A stretch of 64,000 bases of DNA. Origin: Salinisphaera aquimarina (GTDB lineage Bacteria > Pseudomonadota > Gammaproteobacteria > Nevskiales > Salinisphaeraceae). The position numbers were made by a program, and so were the translations under genes. The number at the start of each line of letters is the position of its first letter. Position 1 is the first letter of the stretch. The stretch covers positions 124,001 to 188,000 of the forward strand of contig NZ_JBHRSS010000006.1 of assembly GCF_042643355.1 (NCBI RefSeq), in the 5' to 3' direction. Below the pieces are notes generated by a model that saw nothing but the letters and a program-made list of their open reading frames with translations, searched no databases and was not told the DNA's origin. Shown piece by piece: positions 1 to 8,967 of this stretch.

Positions 1-444
1 TTCGTAACGTGTTGTCACTCTGTCAAAGCGACAAGCCAGAGCACTTTACTGTTTCAATCAAGCAAACACGCTTTCCGCCAAATGTCGATCACTATAGGCG
101 CATCGGTCTAAATTATGATTGCCGTGAATCGAGTTGCGTTTTCGTGGAACTATGTACTGGCTGCCTCGTGTTTCGATCTGGGCTCGGATGCGCAAGCTTG
201 TCGTATCCCTTATCATCCACGATCACATGCACCTCTGAGGCGGACCCAATTACTTGGACAGCCCTGCAACGATTGTTAGCGAACTGGCCACAACACGATG
301 GCACTTGGCGACCCTTACATACAGCGACATCCTTAGCGATTACTCGCCTCAGTCGCGTCGTTACAAAAAAATTCGGCCATTGACCACTAAGCGTCCTCCC
401 CCTGCATTCAGCGTAAGAGCATCAACAGCGTCCTCCCCCTTCAT
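1..444. other. gene-free stretch at window start
   Basis: About 390 bases downstream (in minus-strand terms) of the last EPS glycosyltransferase carry no reading frame that resembles a protein family. The composition is less GC-rich than the rest. A run of seven A (364-370) would be a U-run on a minus-strand transcript, but the stem next to it is weak, so I do not call a terminator. The right edge holds the 37-bp tandem repeat described separately. Confidence 0.4.
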
Positions 445-464
445 TCAGCGTAAGAGCATCAACA
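391..464. repeat. 37-bp tandem direct repeat, two copies
   Basis: Copies at 391-427 and 428-464 are adjacent and differ at a single base (G versus T at the 14th position). The second copy contains the last codons and the TGA stop of the minus-strand glycosyltransferase gene ending at 445, so the first copy is a duplicated 3' gene end lying just beyond the stop. This looks like a simple slippage or unequal-exchange duplication, not a mobile-element target site. Confidence 0.85.
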
Positions 465-1611
465 AGGAAGCACTCAGACGGATCGAACTGGAGATATCCT
501 GCCGCTTAATGCTGCGGACTAGCGACCAATACATGCCCTTCGAAGCGTGTTTACACAGCGGCATCGCCGTCCCGCTGTTCCGCTCGATTTGGCGAAGCCC
601 ACGAGCTATTGGGCGCGCTTTTTTTACGAGGTACTGATGTTGGAAATTTGTTGCACTGACCAATGATGCCAATATTCTCGCTTGCTGATCTGACTGCAAT
701 TGCGGCTCCTTACAAATACGCTGCAGGTCCTCCAGACCTTCTGTAAAGAGCCCGTGCGCGAACATAATCCGAAATCGTGTGACTAAGGCTTTGCAGCGCT
801 CCTCCGCTGATAGATCGGATTTGTTCAAACATTCTGCGGAAGGCAAATATTCCGAGAGCGTCAGTTCGTTGCGATAGCCACGGATTATCCTTTGATCGTA
901 ACGATGCCAAACCTCAAAGCGCCGCTCTACGCTGTGCCGGTCTCGAGCGGGCCCGCGGGCTCCGGCATGATTACGCATGACAAAGGTTGGGCTGCCAACG
1001 TCTAATGCAGGAACGCAGTACGCCAGCCGCAGCATCATGTCGTAGTCTTGACCGCGAAGCAGTTCCTTATCAAAACCGCCCAACGTTCTCACAACGTCGG
1101 CGCGTATCAACATCCCCTGCAGATAAGTCAGGAACTGGTCGCCCCATTCCAGCGTCCTGATGAAGATTTCTCCGTCGCTAGCACTCTGCGGCCGCGTCAC
1201 GGGCTGCCACTTCGCTGGATCGTCGATGCGCTGGCCGGCCTTTTCTGCAAAGACGAGATGCGGACTGTAGCTGTAAGCGTTGTTCGGCCCGTCGCTAAGA
1301 ACCTCGATGTGCATGGCCAATGCGTCGGGCAGCATGAAGTCGTCATCGTCGAAGAAACAGACATGTGAGCTTGTCACATGATCCATGCCGTGGTTCAGGG
1401 CTACCGACTTGCCGCTATTGACCTGACGAACATAGAGCACGCTCTCGTAGCGACCAACCACCGCTTCTGTGTCGTCTTCCGAACCGTCGTCTATGACAAT
1501 GATCTGGTCAGCCGGCCTGCTTTGCGCCAGCAGGCTGTCCAGACACTCCTGCAGATAGGTACAGCGATTGAATGTTGAAATCAACACACTGATCGAATGC
1601 ACTTTACTCAC
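445..1611 (-). CDS. glycosyltransferase family 2 (EPS assembly)
   Basis: A 388-residue GT-A fold, family 2 glycosyltransferase that would transfer a sugar from a nucleotide-sugar donor to the lipid-linked repeat unit on the cytoplasmic face. Visible features are an N-terminal ISTFNR start of the fold, the nucleotide-binding IDDGSEDDT around residues 40-48, a DxD-like metal site in FFDDDDFM (86-93), and the acceptor-side GQDYD at 187-191. The last ~150 residues are a helical extension without a recognised domain. It starts at GTG; a second in-frame GTG lies three codons on. It is the last gene of the minus-strand EPS cluster, and its 3' end is tandemly duplicated. Donor and acceptor cannot be inferred. 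Confidence 0.85.
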   Translation of the reverse strand: MSKVHSISVLISTFNRCTYLQECLDSLLAQSRPADQIIVIDDGSEDDTEAVVGRYESVLYVRQVNSGKSVALNHGMDHVTSSHVCFFDDDDFMLPDALAMHIEVLSDGPNNAYSYSPHLVFAEKAGQRIDDPAKWQPVTRPQSASDGEIFIRTLEWGDQFLTYLQGMLIRADVVRTLGGFDKELLRGQDYDMMLRLAYCVPALDVGSPTFVMRNHAGARGPARDRHSVERRFEVWHRYDQRIIRGYRNELTLSEYLPSAECLNKSDLSAEERCKALVTRFRIMFAHGLFTEGLEDLQRICKEPQLQSDQQARILASLVSATNFQHQYLVKKARPIARGLRQIERNSGTAMPLCKHASKGMYWSLVRSIKRQDISSSIRLSASLLMLLR

Positions 1612-1729
1612 AACGTCGTATCCGGCAACGAGAACTGAGTAGCACAGCTACAAATATCGTCGACCGAGCTCAGCCAAACTTTAACCGCACCGCTGGATAG
1701 AAAAAAATTGGCCGACGTCGTTGATCTGT

Positions 1730-2842
1730 TCATCGTATTGTCCGACCATGAAGTGCGAACTTTTCAGCAAGCGCGGACTCGGCGCGATCGGCGGCGATCG
1801 CGGCCCGGGCCTGCGTTTGCTCCTCGCTCAGGTCGATGCTCAAGTGGCCTGAACGCACCGATTGAATGATGGCCGCGAAATCGCCGGCGTTCCCGGCAAC
1901 CAGACCAAAGACCCCGTACCGGCTCTCCCAGTCATCGGTGACCGCGGTCCGCGTTGTCAGTACCGGAATATCGAAAGCAATCGCGTCCAGCAATGTGCCG
2001 CTAGCGGCCCAGCTGTAGCGCAGCCCATCGAGCGGAAGACATATAAGATCGGTCTTCTCCAACGCGTGGTCAAAGGCGGCGCGCTTGAGCTTGCCGTCGC
2101 TGGGTGGCACTGAAAACAGCCAGTCGTCGGCCGACGAATAATGATCAGCTCTTTCGCCGATCACCTGAAAGTCGAATACGTCCCCGTGTGCCCTGGCAAT
2201 ATCGGCAAATATATTGAAACCTTTGATGGCAAACGTGCCACCAATGAAGCTGATCGATTGTCGCTCCGGCCTACCGGAGCCACGTTCTGCAGGCCGCGGC
2301 GCGTGACTAGGTAGCGGATGAGGAAACACGGCCGTTGCCTGCCGCCGTCCGGCGATGGTTCGCAGACGCTGCTCTATGGCGTATTCCAGAACAACCAAAC
2401 GCATGTTGGAAGGAAAGCCTCTGGCAATAGTGCCAAACATATCCTTACGGCGCACGAGCGGATTGCGCGAACGCCAATGTGCCGGCTCAGCGAGCTCACT
2501 GTGCATGAACGCATCAAAGGACACATCCGAGCGTCGAATCGCAATGGCACGCAGCGCCCGGAGCTGCTCCGCGCTGCAGCCAGACACCACTACGCTGTCC
2601 GGCTTCTCGCGACGGATTAGCTCGGCGATCAGATGGCCGTAGTGCATCCCGACATCCTCATCCAGACTGTCTACGCGCACGGCCTCCATTCCATCTTCCT
2701 CCATTAGAGCCGCGATATGCGACCCGGCGGCGGACATGACTATCTCATCGCCGGGATAGGCAAGCCGGAGGACGCGCAGAAGCGCCGAGTTGAACGGCAC
2801 GTGCGACCCTCCACGCACAATGGTGTCGACGACCAGGATCAC
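1730..2842 (-). CDS. putative GT-B glycosyltransferase
   Basis: A 370-residue protein whose C-terminal half looks like a GT4-type nucleotide-sugar domain: FIGGTFAIKGFN begins the second Rossmann lobe, and PLDGLRYSWAASGTLLDAI resembles the donor-binding segment before the conserved acidic residues. The N-terminal lobe (VVDTIVRGGSHVPFN) is divergent. It starts at GTG, overlapping the TGA of the upstream family 2 enzyme by 4 bp (GTGA), so the two are probably translationally coupled. It likely adds one sugar of the EPS repeat. The specificity is unknown, and the family call is less certain than for its neighbours. Confidence 0.6.
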   Translation of the reverse strand: MILVVDTIVRGGSHVPFNSALLRVLRLAYPGDEIVMSAAGSHIAALMEEDGMEAVRVDSLDEDVGMHYGHLIAELIRREKPDSVVVSGCSAEQLRALRAIAIRRSDVSFDAFMHSELAEPAHWRSRNPLVRRKDMFGTIARGFPSNMRLVVLEYAIEQRLRTIAGRRQATAVFPHPLPSHAPRPAERGSGRPERQSISFIGGTFAIKGFNIFADIARAHGDVFDFQVIGERADHYSSADDWLFSVPPSDGKLKRAAFDHALEKTDLICLPLDGLRYSWAASGTLLDAIAFDIPVLTTRTAVTDDWESRYGVFGLVAGNAGDFAAIIQSVRSGHLSIDLSEEQTQARAAIAADRAESALAEKFALHGRTIR

Positions 2843-3756
2843 GCTCTGATGCCCTTCCTGTGGCGCCGGGGCAACGCCACAGCAACGGATGCGAGCACCT
2901 TGACGAATTCACCGAAGCCAAGACTTCGGCGCAGACGCCGGCTGTTACTTACGAGCCTGCGCGGCGATAGCCGATCGACGAGAAATACCTGTTGCGAAAG
3001 CCGATAACGAAATCTTCGCAGCGTGCGGACCGTATTTTTAGCAGCGACCGTCGACGTTGGCTCACTGTCAATTATGGCGGCTAGTACGCCGATGTTGTCG
3101 AGAATAAGCGCGCTTTCGTTGTCTGATCTAGTCAGGCTGCCCTGTCGCTCATGGACAACGGTCAGTGCACGGTCGATGTATCCGATCCTTTTCGCCCTGA
3201 TGATGGCACGCCAGAACAGGGAGTAGTCTTCAGAAGTGCGCTCGGTGCCGAATAGTAGCCCGGTCCTGTTCAGAAAGCTGTGAGCGATCGACACGGTCGA
3301 CGTCTTCATTGTAAAGCCCGAGCAGAGATAATCTCTCTGCACCATGCTGCCGGCCCGAAAGGCGCTGTCCAGGATTTCGCCGGACGGCATGACATAGACC
3401 CGGTCCGTATGCACGAATTCGACCGATGCGTCATCCGCGATAATAAGGTCAAGCTCCGTAAGTTTATCCGGTGCCCACTCGTCATCGGCATCGAGAAAAG
3501 AGACCCAATCGGCTGTGACCAACTCCAAGGCTCGATTGCGGGCAGTACCCGCGCCCGAATTAGTGATGGACTCCAGGACGACAGATACATCGTGCTCGGC
3601 AGACCAATCGTTGACTACTTGGACAGTATTGTCATTCGAACCATCGTCGATGACGATGATCTGGTCCGCGGAGAGCGTTTGCAGGCGCACTGACTCAAGC
3701 GCCCGGACGATGAATGCCCCGGCGTTATAGGTCGGAATGACAACAGCGTGCTTCAT
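2839..3756 (-). CDS. glycosyltransferase family 2
   Basis: A 305-residue GT-A family 2 enzyme. VVIPTYNAG opens the fold, VIDDGSNDNT (35-44) binds the nucleotide, FLDADDEW (88-94) holds the DxD metal motif, and SEDYSLFWRA (about residue 176) carries the acceptor-side ED motif. The ATG start lies 177 bp after the flippase gene, and its stop overlaps the next glycosyltransferase start by 4 bp. It is probably one of the sugar-adding enzymes of the EPS repeat unit. The substrate cannot be told from sequence. Confidence 0.85.
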   Translation of the reverse strand: MKHAVVIPTYNAGAFIVRALESVRLQTLSADQIIVIDDGSNDNTVQVVNDWSAEHDVSVVLESITNSGAGTARNRALELVTADWVSFLDADDEWAPDKLTELDLIIADDASVEFVHTDRVYVMPSGEILDSAFRAGSMVQRDYLCSGFTMKTSTVSIAHSFLNRTGLLFGTERTSEDYSLFWRAIIRAKRIGYIDRALTVVHERQGSLTRSDNESALILDNIGVLAAIIDSEPTSTVAAKNTVRTLRRFRYRLSQQVFLVDRLSPRRLVSNSRRLRRSLGFGEFVKVLASVAVALPRRHRKGIRA

Positions 3757-3933
3757 CTCGGTAACAGGCTATCCAGTGTTGATTTGTCAAAAAATATGGG
3801 CAACTGTCAGCAGTGTCCGAACAAGATCCGATCAATCCGGCTCGCGAGAGCTGCTTCGGCCAGACAGAGCGACCGATCCAGCGTCACTTAGCTAGTGTGG
3901 GACGACAGGCACAAGATCCGAAGTCTAGCGGGC

Positions 3934-5406
3934 TCAACCTGACTCGCTGCTGGACGAAGGGCGGAACACCCGATTCTTCGCGACTGTCCAGGCGTTGACT
4001 AGTTCCCCTCGCATTGGATGACCGCTGAAGACGATACCGACGATCCAGCCGACAGCGGCGAGTACGAGCGAAAGCAGAAGCGGCAGCCAGAGCGAATCGT
4101 CGGACGGCGGCACTAATGCCACTATGGATAAGGGGCCAATCAACGCGACGATTGTTGTAATTGCACTTCTAGCCAGCGACCGACCAAGGCCCGACCACGT
4201 GACGCTAGAATACTTGATTATCGGCCAATGAAACCCGAAGAAAACAATCGTCACGGTAAGAATATTTACGGCAGCTACAGCGAGCAGGCTGTAATAGGCA
4301 GCTGCAACCGTGAGGCCTATACGGAGGAGCTGCACACTTATCATAATTTTTGTCACAACCGAGACACGACCGGCCGCGACCAAAAACTCTGGGGCATCAG
4401 AGTTGAGCGAACCGATTATGCTGGCGAGCGCGAACACTTGCAGGATCGGTATGGCAGCGTCCCATTGATCTCCAAACATGATGCGCATGATGGGAAACGC
4501 CAGCAGCGCAGCGAAACCCATGAACGGCCAGCTGATCGCACTGGTGAATTCCTTGGACGTTAAATAGCGTTTTCCTGGATCACCCGCCTCCCGGAAATCC
4601 TTGGCGTAACTAGGGAAGGTCACCGTCTTGATCGCCGCCATAATATTCTGATCGAACATGTTCACCAGGCCCTTGCCCCGACTGAACAGACCCACGGCGG
4701 CGAAGTCGAGGACACGACCGATCACGAAATCAGGCGTGCTGGCCGCAACACGCTTCACGATGTCGGTGGTGGTGCGTTGAACGCCGAAATTTGCGACGTC
4801 GCGCCAATGGCTGAGACTCAGGCCACGAATACGATAAGCATGACCGATGGTGATCGATGCCAGTACAAGCACGATCATACTGGCGACAGATGCTAGGCCC
4901 AGACCGAGATAGCCAAAGCCGAGATAGGCCAAGCCTACCGTAAAGGCGCTCTGGGTAAACTGCTGCAGTACGTTGATGCGATAGATGAGATGAAACTGCA
5001 TCGAACGTTTCATCATCGAATAGACCGTCGTGCCGAACGGCATAAGGAAGAAGTTGATACAGAATATCTGGAGCAACAGCGCCAACCCAGGTTCTCTGTA
5101 GAACTCAGCGATATAACTCGACGAGAGATAGACGACGATACCAAGCGACCAAGAGATGATTACGTTGATCGCAAACGCAGTCTGCGCGAGTCCATCCTTG
5201 AGTTCATATGCTTGAACGATATAGTCGGACACGCCAAAATCGCGCAGCGAGTGGATCAGGCCGACAAATGCCATGCCGAGCGAGAACACGCCAACCTGAG
5301 CCGGTGTGAGCAACCTGCTCACAATCATGATCGTGGGCACGCTCAGCAAAAGATTCGTGTACCGCTGCGCAAACGAGAACGCGAGCGACCTGCGGACCGA
5401 AAGCAT
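3934..5406 (-). CDS. polysaccharide flippase (Wzx/MOP family)
   Basis: A polytopic membrane protein of about 490 residues, the usual length for Wzx-type oligosaccharide flippases of the MOP superfamily, which move the undecaprenyl-diphosphate-linked repeat across the inner membrane. The start FSFAQRYTNLLLSVPTIMIVSRLLTPAQVGVFSLGMAFV is typical of this family (quoted only as two segments: FSFAQRYTNLL and SRLLTPAQVGVFSLG), and hydrophobic helices continue to the C terminus. I chose the ATG at 5406. The frame is open upstream but would overlap the lipoprotein gene, and a GTG at 5436 is an alternative. Position beside glycosyltransferases and a polymerase supports a Wzx/Wzy pathway. Confidence 0.8.
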   Translation of the reverse strand: MLSVRRSLAFSFAQRYTNLLLSVPTIMIVSRLLTPAQVGVFSLGMAFVGLIHSLRDFGVSDYIVQAYELKDGLAQTAFAINVIISWSLGIVVYLSSSYIAEFYREPGLALLLQIFCINFFLMPFGTTVYSMMKRSMQFHLIYRINVLQQFTQSAFTVGLAYLGFGYLGLGLASVASMIVLVLASITIGHAYRIRGLSLSHWRDVANFGVQRTTTDIVKRVAASTPDFVIGRVLDFAAVGLFSRGKGLVNMFDQNIMAAIKTVTFPSYAKDFREAGDPGKRYLTSKEFTSAISWPFMGFAALLAFPIMRIMFGDQWDAAIPILQVFALASIIGSLNSDAPEFLVAAGRVSVVTKIMISVQLLRIGLTVAAAYYSLLAVAAVNILTVTIVFFGFHWPIIKYSSVTWSGLGRSLARSAITTIVALIGPLSIVALVPPSDDSLWLPLLLSLVLAAVGWIVGIVFSGHPMRGELVNAWTVAKNRVFRPSSSSESG

Positions 5407-5485
5407 CGGCCCGGGTTTCTTTGCACGAGACTTCACAGCAACACAAAAATATACTGAAACGAAGCCAATTCTTCGCGTTCGTTGG

Positions 5486-7675
5486 TCATTGACTCGGCAC
5501 CACGGCGAACTGCGGCGAGTCCGAATAGTCTGTCCTAGTATTGCGGCTCGTGAAGACGGACCACGCCTTGGCAGCGTTCGGGTTATCGGACGTCGCGGCT
5601 GCGGCAAGCCCTATCTGGAAATTGGCGACGAAGCCCGTCGCCGACTTCGGATAGCCCACCATTGTGCCCGGAGGGTAGTTGAATTTGCTCCGACTGCCCC
5701 TGCTGCGGATAGCGGCGTTGACCTCACCCGCATCGCAACCCACAGTCGCCATCTTCGGAAACGATTTCTCGTAGACCTCGCGGAAACTGCCATAGAACGG
5801 CGCTTTCTGATTGTCGCGGATTCCGATCTTGTAGGCAGATGCCTGCTCCCAGCAGTATCCCGGGGCGGTCATCTGGCCAATCTGAAAACGGCTCACCCAG
5901 TCGCGAAACCTGTCAGCCTCGGCAAAGCCCTGATCGGCCAGGTTACCGACCGCCCAGGTGAAGAACGACTGTTGCCATGTTGCGATGCCCGCGCGGTCGT
6001 GCCCATGCATTGAGTAGATGACCGCGTGATAATTGGATATCGCGCCGAGCGTGTTGGCTTTAGGGTTATCGGTGTAGTGCTTGTTGTACCAGGTGATGTT
6101 GTTGGCAACGGCCTGATTGAAGTATTTCTTGTGAGAATCGTCGTCGGGTAGCAGATATGCAGCGTCCCCGAGCGTGCGCAGAATCCATGCCTGGCCACGA
6201 ACCTGCGTACGGTTTATCGTACCGTCGGCGTATCCGCGATAGTCCGGATTCTGCTGCAGAATCGTCCAATTGGCCCAGAACGCCATTTCAGTCGCGTAGT
6301 ACCAATCGCCGGTCGCCATATAGGCGGCGTAGGCAGGCGCGGGATGGTGCGCGGCTTCTGCCTTGAGCGGTGTCTTGCAGTTGGCTTTTCCGCGACAGTA
6401 CGGGAGTCGGTCATCCTTGTGTGGCGGCGCCTTGCAGTTTTTTTGACGTGCGGGCCAGAGCGTAGTGGCACAAGGGTGATCCTCCAACGATAGCGGGAGG
6501 CCGGTGTTCTTGTCGCGGTAGTGCACGTTGTAGGCACCCAGCGCGTCGCTATTGGCCAGCATCCAACGATACAGTCGATAATCGGTGTCGATGACGTAGG
6601 CGCTACTCCAGCGCGGCAACGGCCCGATCTGAGCCTGCGCGCCCGTGATCTCCATATGCTTGGATATGTCACACGACTTCATCGGCGCACACTCCTGACG
6701 GACCTTGTTCGCCAGACCACGTGAAATGTTGATTTTCTCGTAGCTGGGCACCGCCGGCGTCGACTGCAAATAGGCCGGATCCAATGCGGCATACAAGGGG
6801 GTCGATGTGCTGTCTCCCCACCACAGCACGTGATGCCAGCGCCCCTGCAGGTAGTGTGTCAATTTGCCCGTATCGAACACCGGAGCCCCAGGCACCGACA
6901 GTGTTGCCTCGTAGGTGAGGTTCGTCGGGTTATTGGCATACGCCCAGTCGTTTTCTGTAACCACATCAACGCGGACCCGCGATACAGGCGACGGGCCGTA
7001 GGCTCGCACAGCAAAGTAGGTATTCAAGTGAGGCTCCGATGAGCCATTGCCACCCTGTGGCGGCGCACCGACGATCCATTCGGATACCAGCGGGCCCGAA
7101 AGCCATTGCTGACAAAACACTTCGGCATCCGCACAGCCGCCTGACCCCGCCACGCGTTTCAGTAACGACCGCGCATCCTGCGTGAGGTTATCTCCGTCCA
7201 TCCGTGCAGCAAATGTCGCGTTGAATGCGGTTTTGAGCACGTCGTCAATCGAGATTCCCGCGGCCGCCGGCGACGGCGCTGTATCGCGCACCAGCGCCAG
7301 CCGCTGGTTATTGGCCGTGCACGGAGCTTCCACGGTAATCACCGCATGCCGAGCGGAACCATCCGCGTTACGCGCCTTGATATCCACCTGTGTCGGCAAA
7401 CGCCGTCCATCATATTCGGCGCGCAGAGATTTTCCGCGCGCAAGATCACCCACGCGAAAAGGCTGCCCGAATGTAACAGGAGCAGTCTGGCATTTGGCCC
7501 CATCCAAGCGCTGGAGGCGCACCGTGGTAACAGTATTGGCCGGCAGCGGCGCCGCGGCGGCCAACGCTCGGTGAGGCGCTAATGCAGTATTGCAGCCGGC
7601 CACCGTAAAGCCCACCAGAAGCGTCGCGACAACGCGACTCATGACGCAATTCGGAAGTCTGATGATTGATTTCAT
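5486..7675 (-). CDS. YetA/PcRGLX-like secreted lipoprotein (paralogue 1)
   Basis: A lipoprotein of about 729 residues: a short N-region, hydrophobic core and lipobox VAGC with the lipidated Cys near residue 28. The first domain has VTFGQPFRVGDL, then LPTQVDIKARNADGSARHAV, resembling the N-terminal RIFT-barrel of YetA/exo-rhamnogalacturonan lyase-like proteins. The long helical remainder would match their alpha/alpha barrel. It shares many blocks with the lipoprotein at 41086-43659 (GPLxSEWIV, RWHxVLWW, IGPLPRW, QVRGQAWxLR, NFQIGLA, FAVVP). The ATG at 7675 overlaps the upstream stop by 4 bp; a longer frame exists but lacks a signal peptide at its start. A role in trimming or binding the EPS is inferred, and no catalytic residue is proven. 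Confidence 0.55.
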   Translation of the reverse strand: MKSIIRLPNCVMSRVVATLLVGFTVAGCNTALAPHRALAAAAPLPANTVTTVRLQRLDGAKCQTAPVTFGQPFRVGDLARGKSLRAEYDGRRLPTQVDIKARNADGSARHAVITVEAPCTANNQRLALVRDTAPSPAAAGISIDDVLKTAFNATFAARMDGDNLTQDARSLLKRVAGSGGCADAEVFCQQWLSGPLVSEWIVGAPPQGGNGSSEPHLNTYFAVRAYGPSPVSRVRVDVVTENDWAYANNPTNLTYEATLSVPGAPVFDTGKLTHYLQGRWHHVLWWGDSTSTPLYAALDPAYLQSTPAVPSYEKINISRGLANKVRQECAPMKSCDISKHMEITGAQAQIGPLPRWSSAYVIDTDYRLYRWMLANSDALGAYNVHYRDKNTGLPLSLEDHPCATTLWPARQKNCKAPPHKDDRLPYCRGKANCKTPLKAEAAHHPAPAYAAYMATGDWYYATEMAFWANWTILQQNPDYRGYADGTINRTQVRGQAWILRTLGDAAYLLPDDDSHKKYFNQAVANNITWYNKHYTDNPKANTLGAISNYHAVIYSMHGHDRAGIATWQQSFFTWAVGNLADQGFAEADRFRDWVSRFQIGQMTAPGYCWEQASAYKIGIRDNQKAPFYGSFREVYEKSFPKMATVGCDAGEVNAAIRSRGSRSKFNYPPGTMVGYPKSATGFVANFQIGLAAAATSDNPNAAKAWSVFTSRNTRTDYSDSPQFAVVPSQ

Positions 7676-8967
7676 GTTGAATGCTCCACTACCGAATCCA
7701 GCAATCCGGCGAGTCTCTCGGTACAAGCGCGGCGGGTATAACGCGCTAAAGCAGCATCATCGATTGGCGGTGCCTGCGCCGCTCGAATACGGTCGATAAA
7801 GACTCCGAGCTTATCGGCAATTTCACCTGCATCGTCAATCGTCGCGCGCTCGGATCCACCAATCTCAGCGAGCAAACCTGCCGTGTCACCGTTTTCGTCG
7901 GTCAACGCAAAGACAGGCCGGCCGATACGCAGATACTCGAAGACCTTAGCCGGAATCTGGGCGTTGAATTCAGGCCCTTGAAACAGCAACAGACCATGCG
8001 CCGCGCCCTGCTCTGCGAGCGCCTCCTGATACGCGATCGGCGGCGCCAAATCCACCAGATCGGCCACGCCGAGTGAATCAAGCCGCGATTGATACTCGGC
8101 CTCGGAGCCACTCGCACGCAACGTCACGTGCAGACGATCTGAATCGATGTGCCCAGCGGCTTTCAACGTGGCCAACGCACGAAAGAAAGGCTCGGGATTG
8201 CGGCCTTGCGGATACAGCAGACCGCTATGCACCAGCCTTAGGCATTCCGTCATCGTTGGTGTATCGGGGCACGGCATGCGCCCCAGCGCCTGTTCCTCAA
8301 ATCCGTTGGGAATGACATGCAGCTTGCCGGCTGTCGCAAGCTCGGGATAGCGCCTGGCGTAGAGCGCCCGCGCACCAGGCGTCGTGAACACCGCCGCCGT
8401 CGCCCGGGACAAAGTGCGCTTCTCCATCAACGACATGGCCGACCGCTGCACCGTCGCGCCCGCCGGCACCACCGGATCACGAAAATCGGCAACCCATGGC
8501 AGCCCCGTGATCCGCGCCAGTGTCAACGCAATCAGATGCGTCGTCCCGATGGGATATGTCGACCAGATCACACGGATACCATACTGACGGATCAGTTTGA
8601 GCCCGCGCGCTACCGCCGTCAGCCACCATGAAACCCAGCGATCGGGTGTCGCCGAGAGCCCGAGATATCTGCCTCGCCAAGCCAAATGGCGGCTTGCATC
8701 TATTGCAGGCGTTCGATATACCGGCAGATCATCCGGTACATCGTCTATGCCCTGCGGATCGACGCGCGCATAGGCTCGGGGGGAAGGCGCGAGCACCACC
8801 GGCCGCCAACCCAGACCAGGGAGATGACGTGCAAAACCCAGCGTCCGAAGTCGCCCCGTAGACGAGGCATCGGGGGGGAAGTGAAACGCGACGAGCAACA
8901 CGCCCGGGCCTTCTTCAACGCCGAATCGTGCCGCCGGCTTTGGCTCACTCGTCACTGTTACCACCAC
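7672..8967 (-). CDS. glycosyltransferase family 4
   Basis: A 431-residue GT-B enzyme. After a short leader, the N-terminal lobe shows LLVAFHFPPDASSTGRLR, typical of GT4-like enzymes in EPS clusters, followed by WVADFRDP. The C-terminal lobe has HSGLLYPQGRNPEPF and AKVFEYLRIGRPVFAL, the donor-binding region. It starts at GTG and overlaps the polymerase-like gene upstream by 10 bp and the lipoprotein gene downstream by 4 bp, so all three are probably co-translated. It probably adds a repeat-unit sugar; the specificity is unknown. Confidence 0.8.
   Translation of the reverse strand: MVVTVTSEPKPAARFGVEEGPGVLLVAFHFPPDASSTGRLRTLGFARHLPGLGWRPVVLAPSPRAYARVDPQGIDDVPDDLPVYRTPAIDASRHLAWRGRYLGLSATPDRWVSWWLTAVARGLKLIRQYGIRVIWSTYPIGTTHLIALTLARITGLPWVADFRDPVVPAGATVQRSAMSLMEKRTLSRATAAVFTTPGARALYARRYPELATAGKLHVIPNGFEEQALGRMPCPDTPTMTECLRLVHSGLLYPQGRNPEPFFRALATLKAAGHIDSDRLHVTLRASGSEAEYQSRLDSLGVADLVDLAPPIAYQEALAEQGAAHGLLLFQGPEFNAQIPAKVFEYLRIGRPVFALTDENGDTAGLLAEIGGSERATIDDAGEIADKLGVFIDRIRAAQAPPIDDAALARYTRRACTERLAGLLDSVVEHST

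Noticed and set aside
391..464. Possible CRISPR-like repeat
   Set aside because: The two copies are directly adjacent with no spacer, and one is part of a coding sequence.
9..637. Plus-strand frames at 9-383 and 254-637
   Set aside because: No recognisable sequence; the second crosses the tandem repeat and the glycosyltransferase 3' end. No ribosome site.
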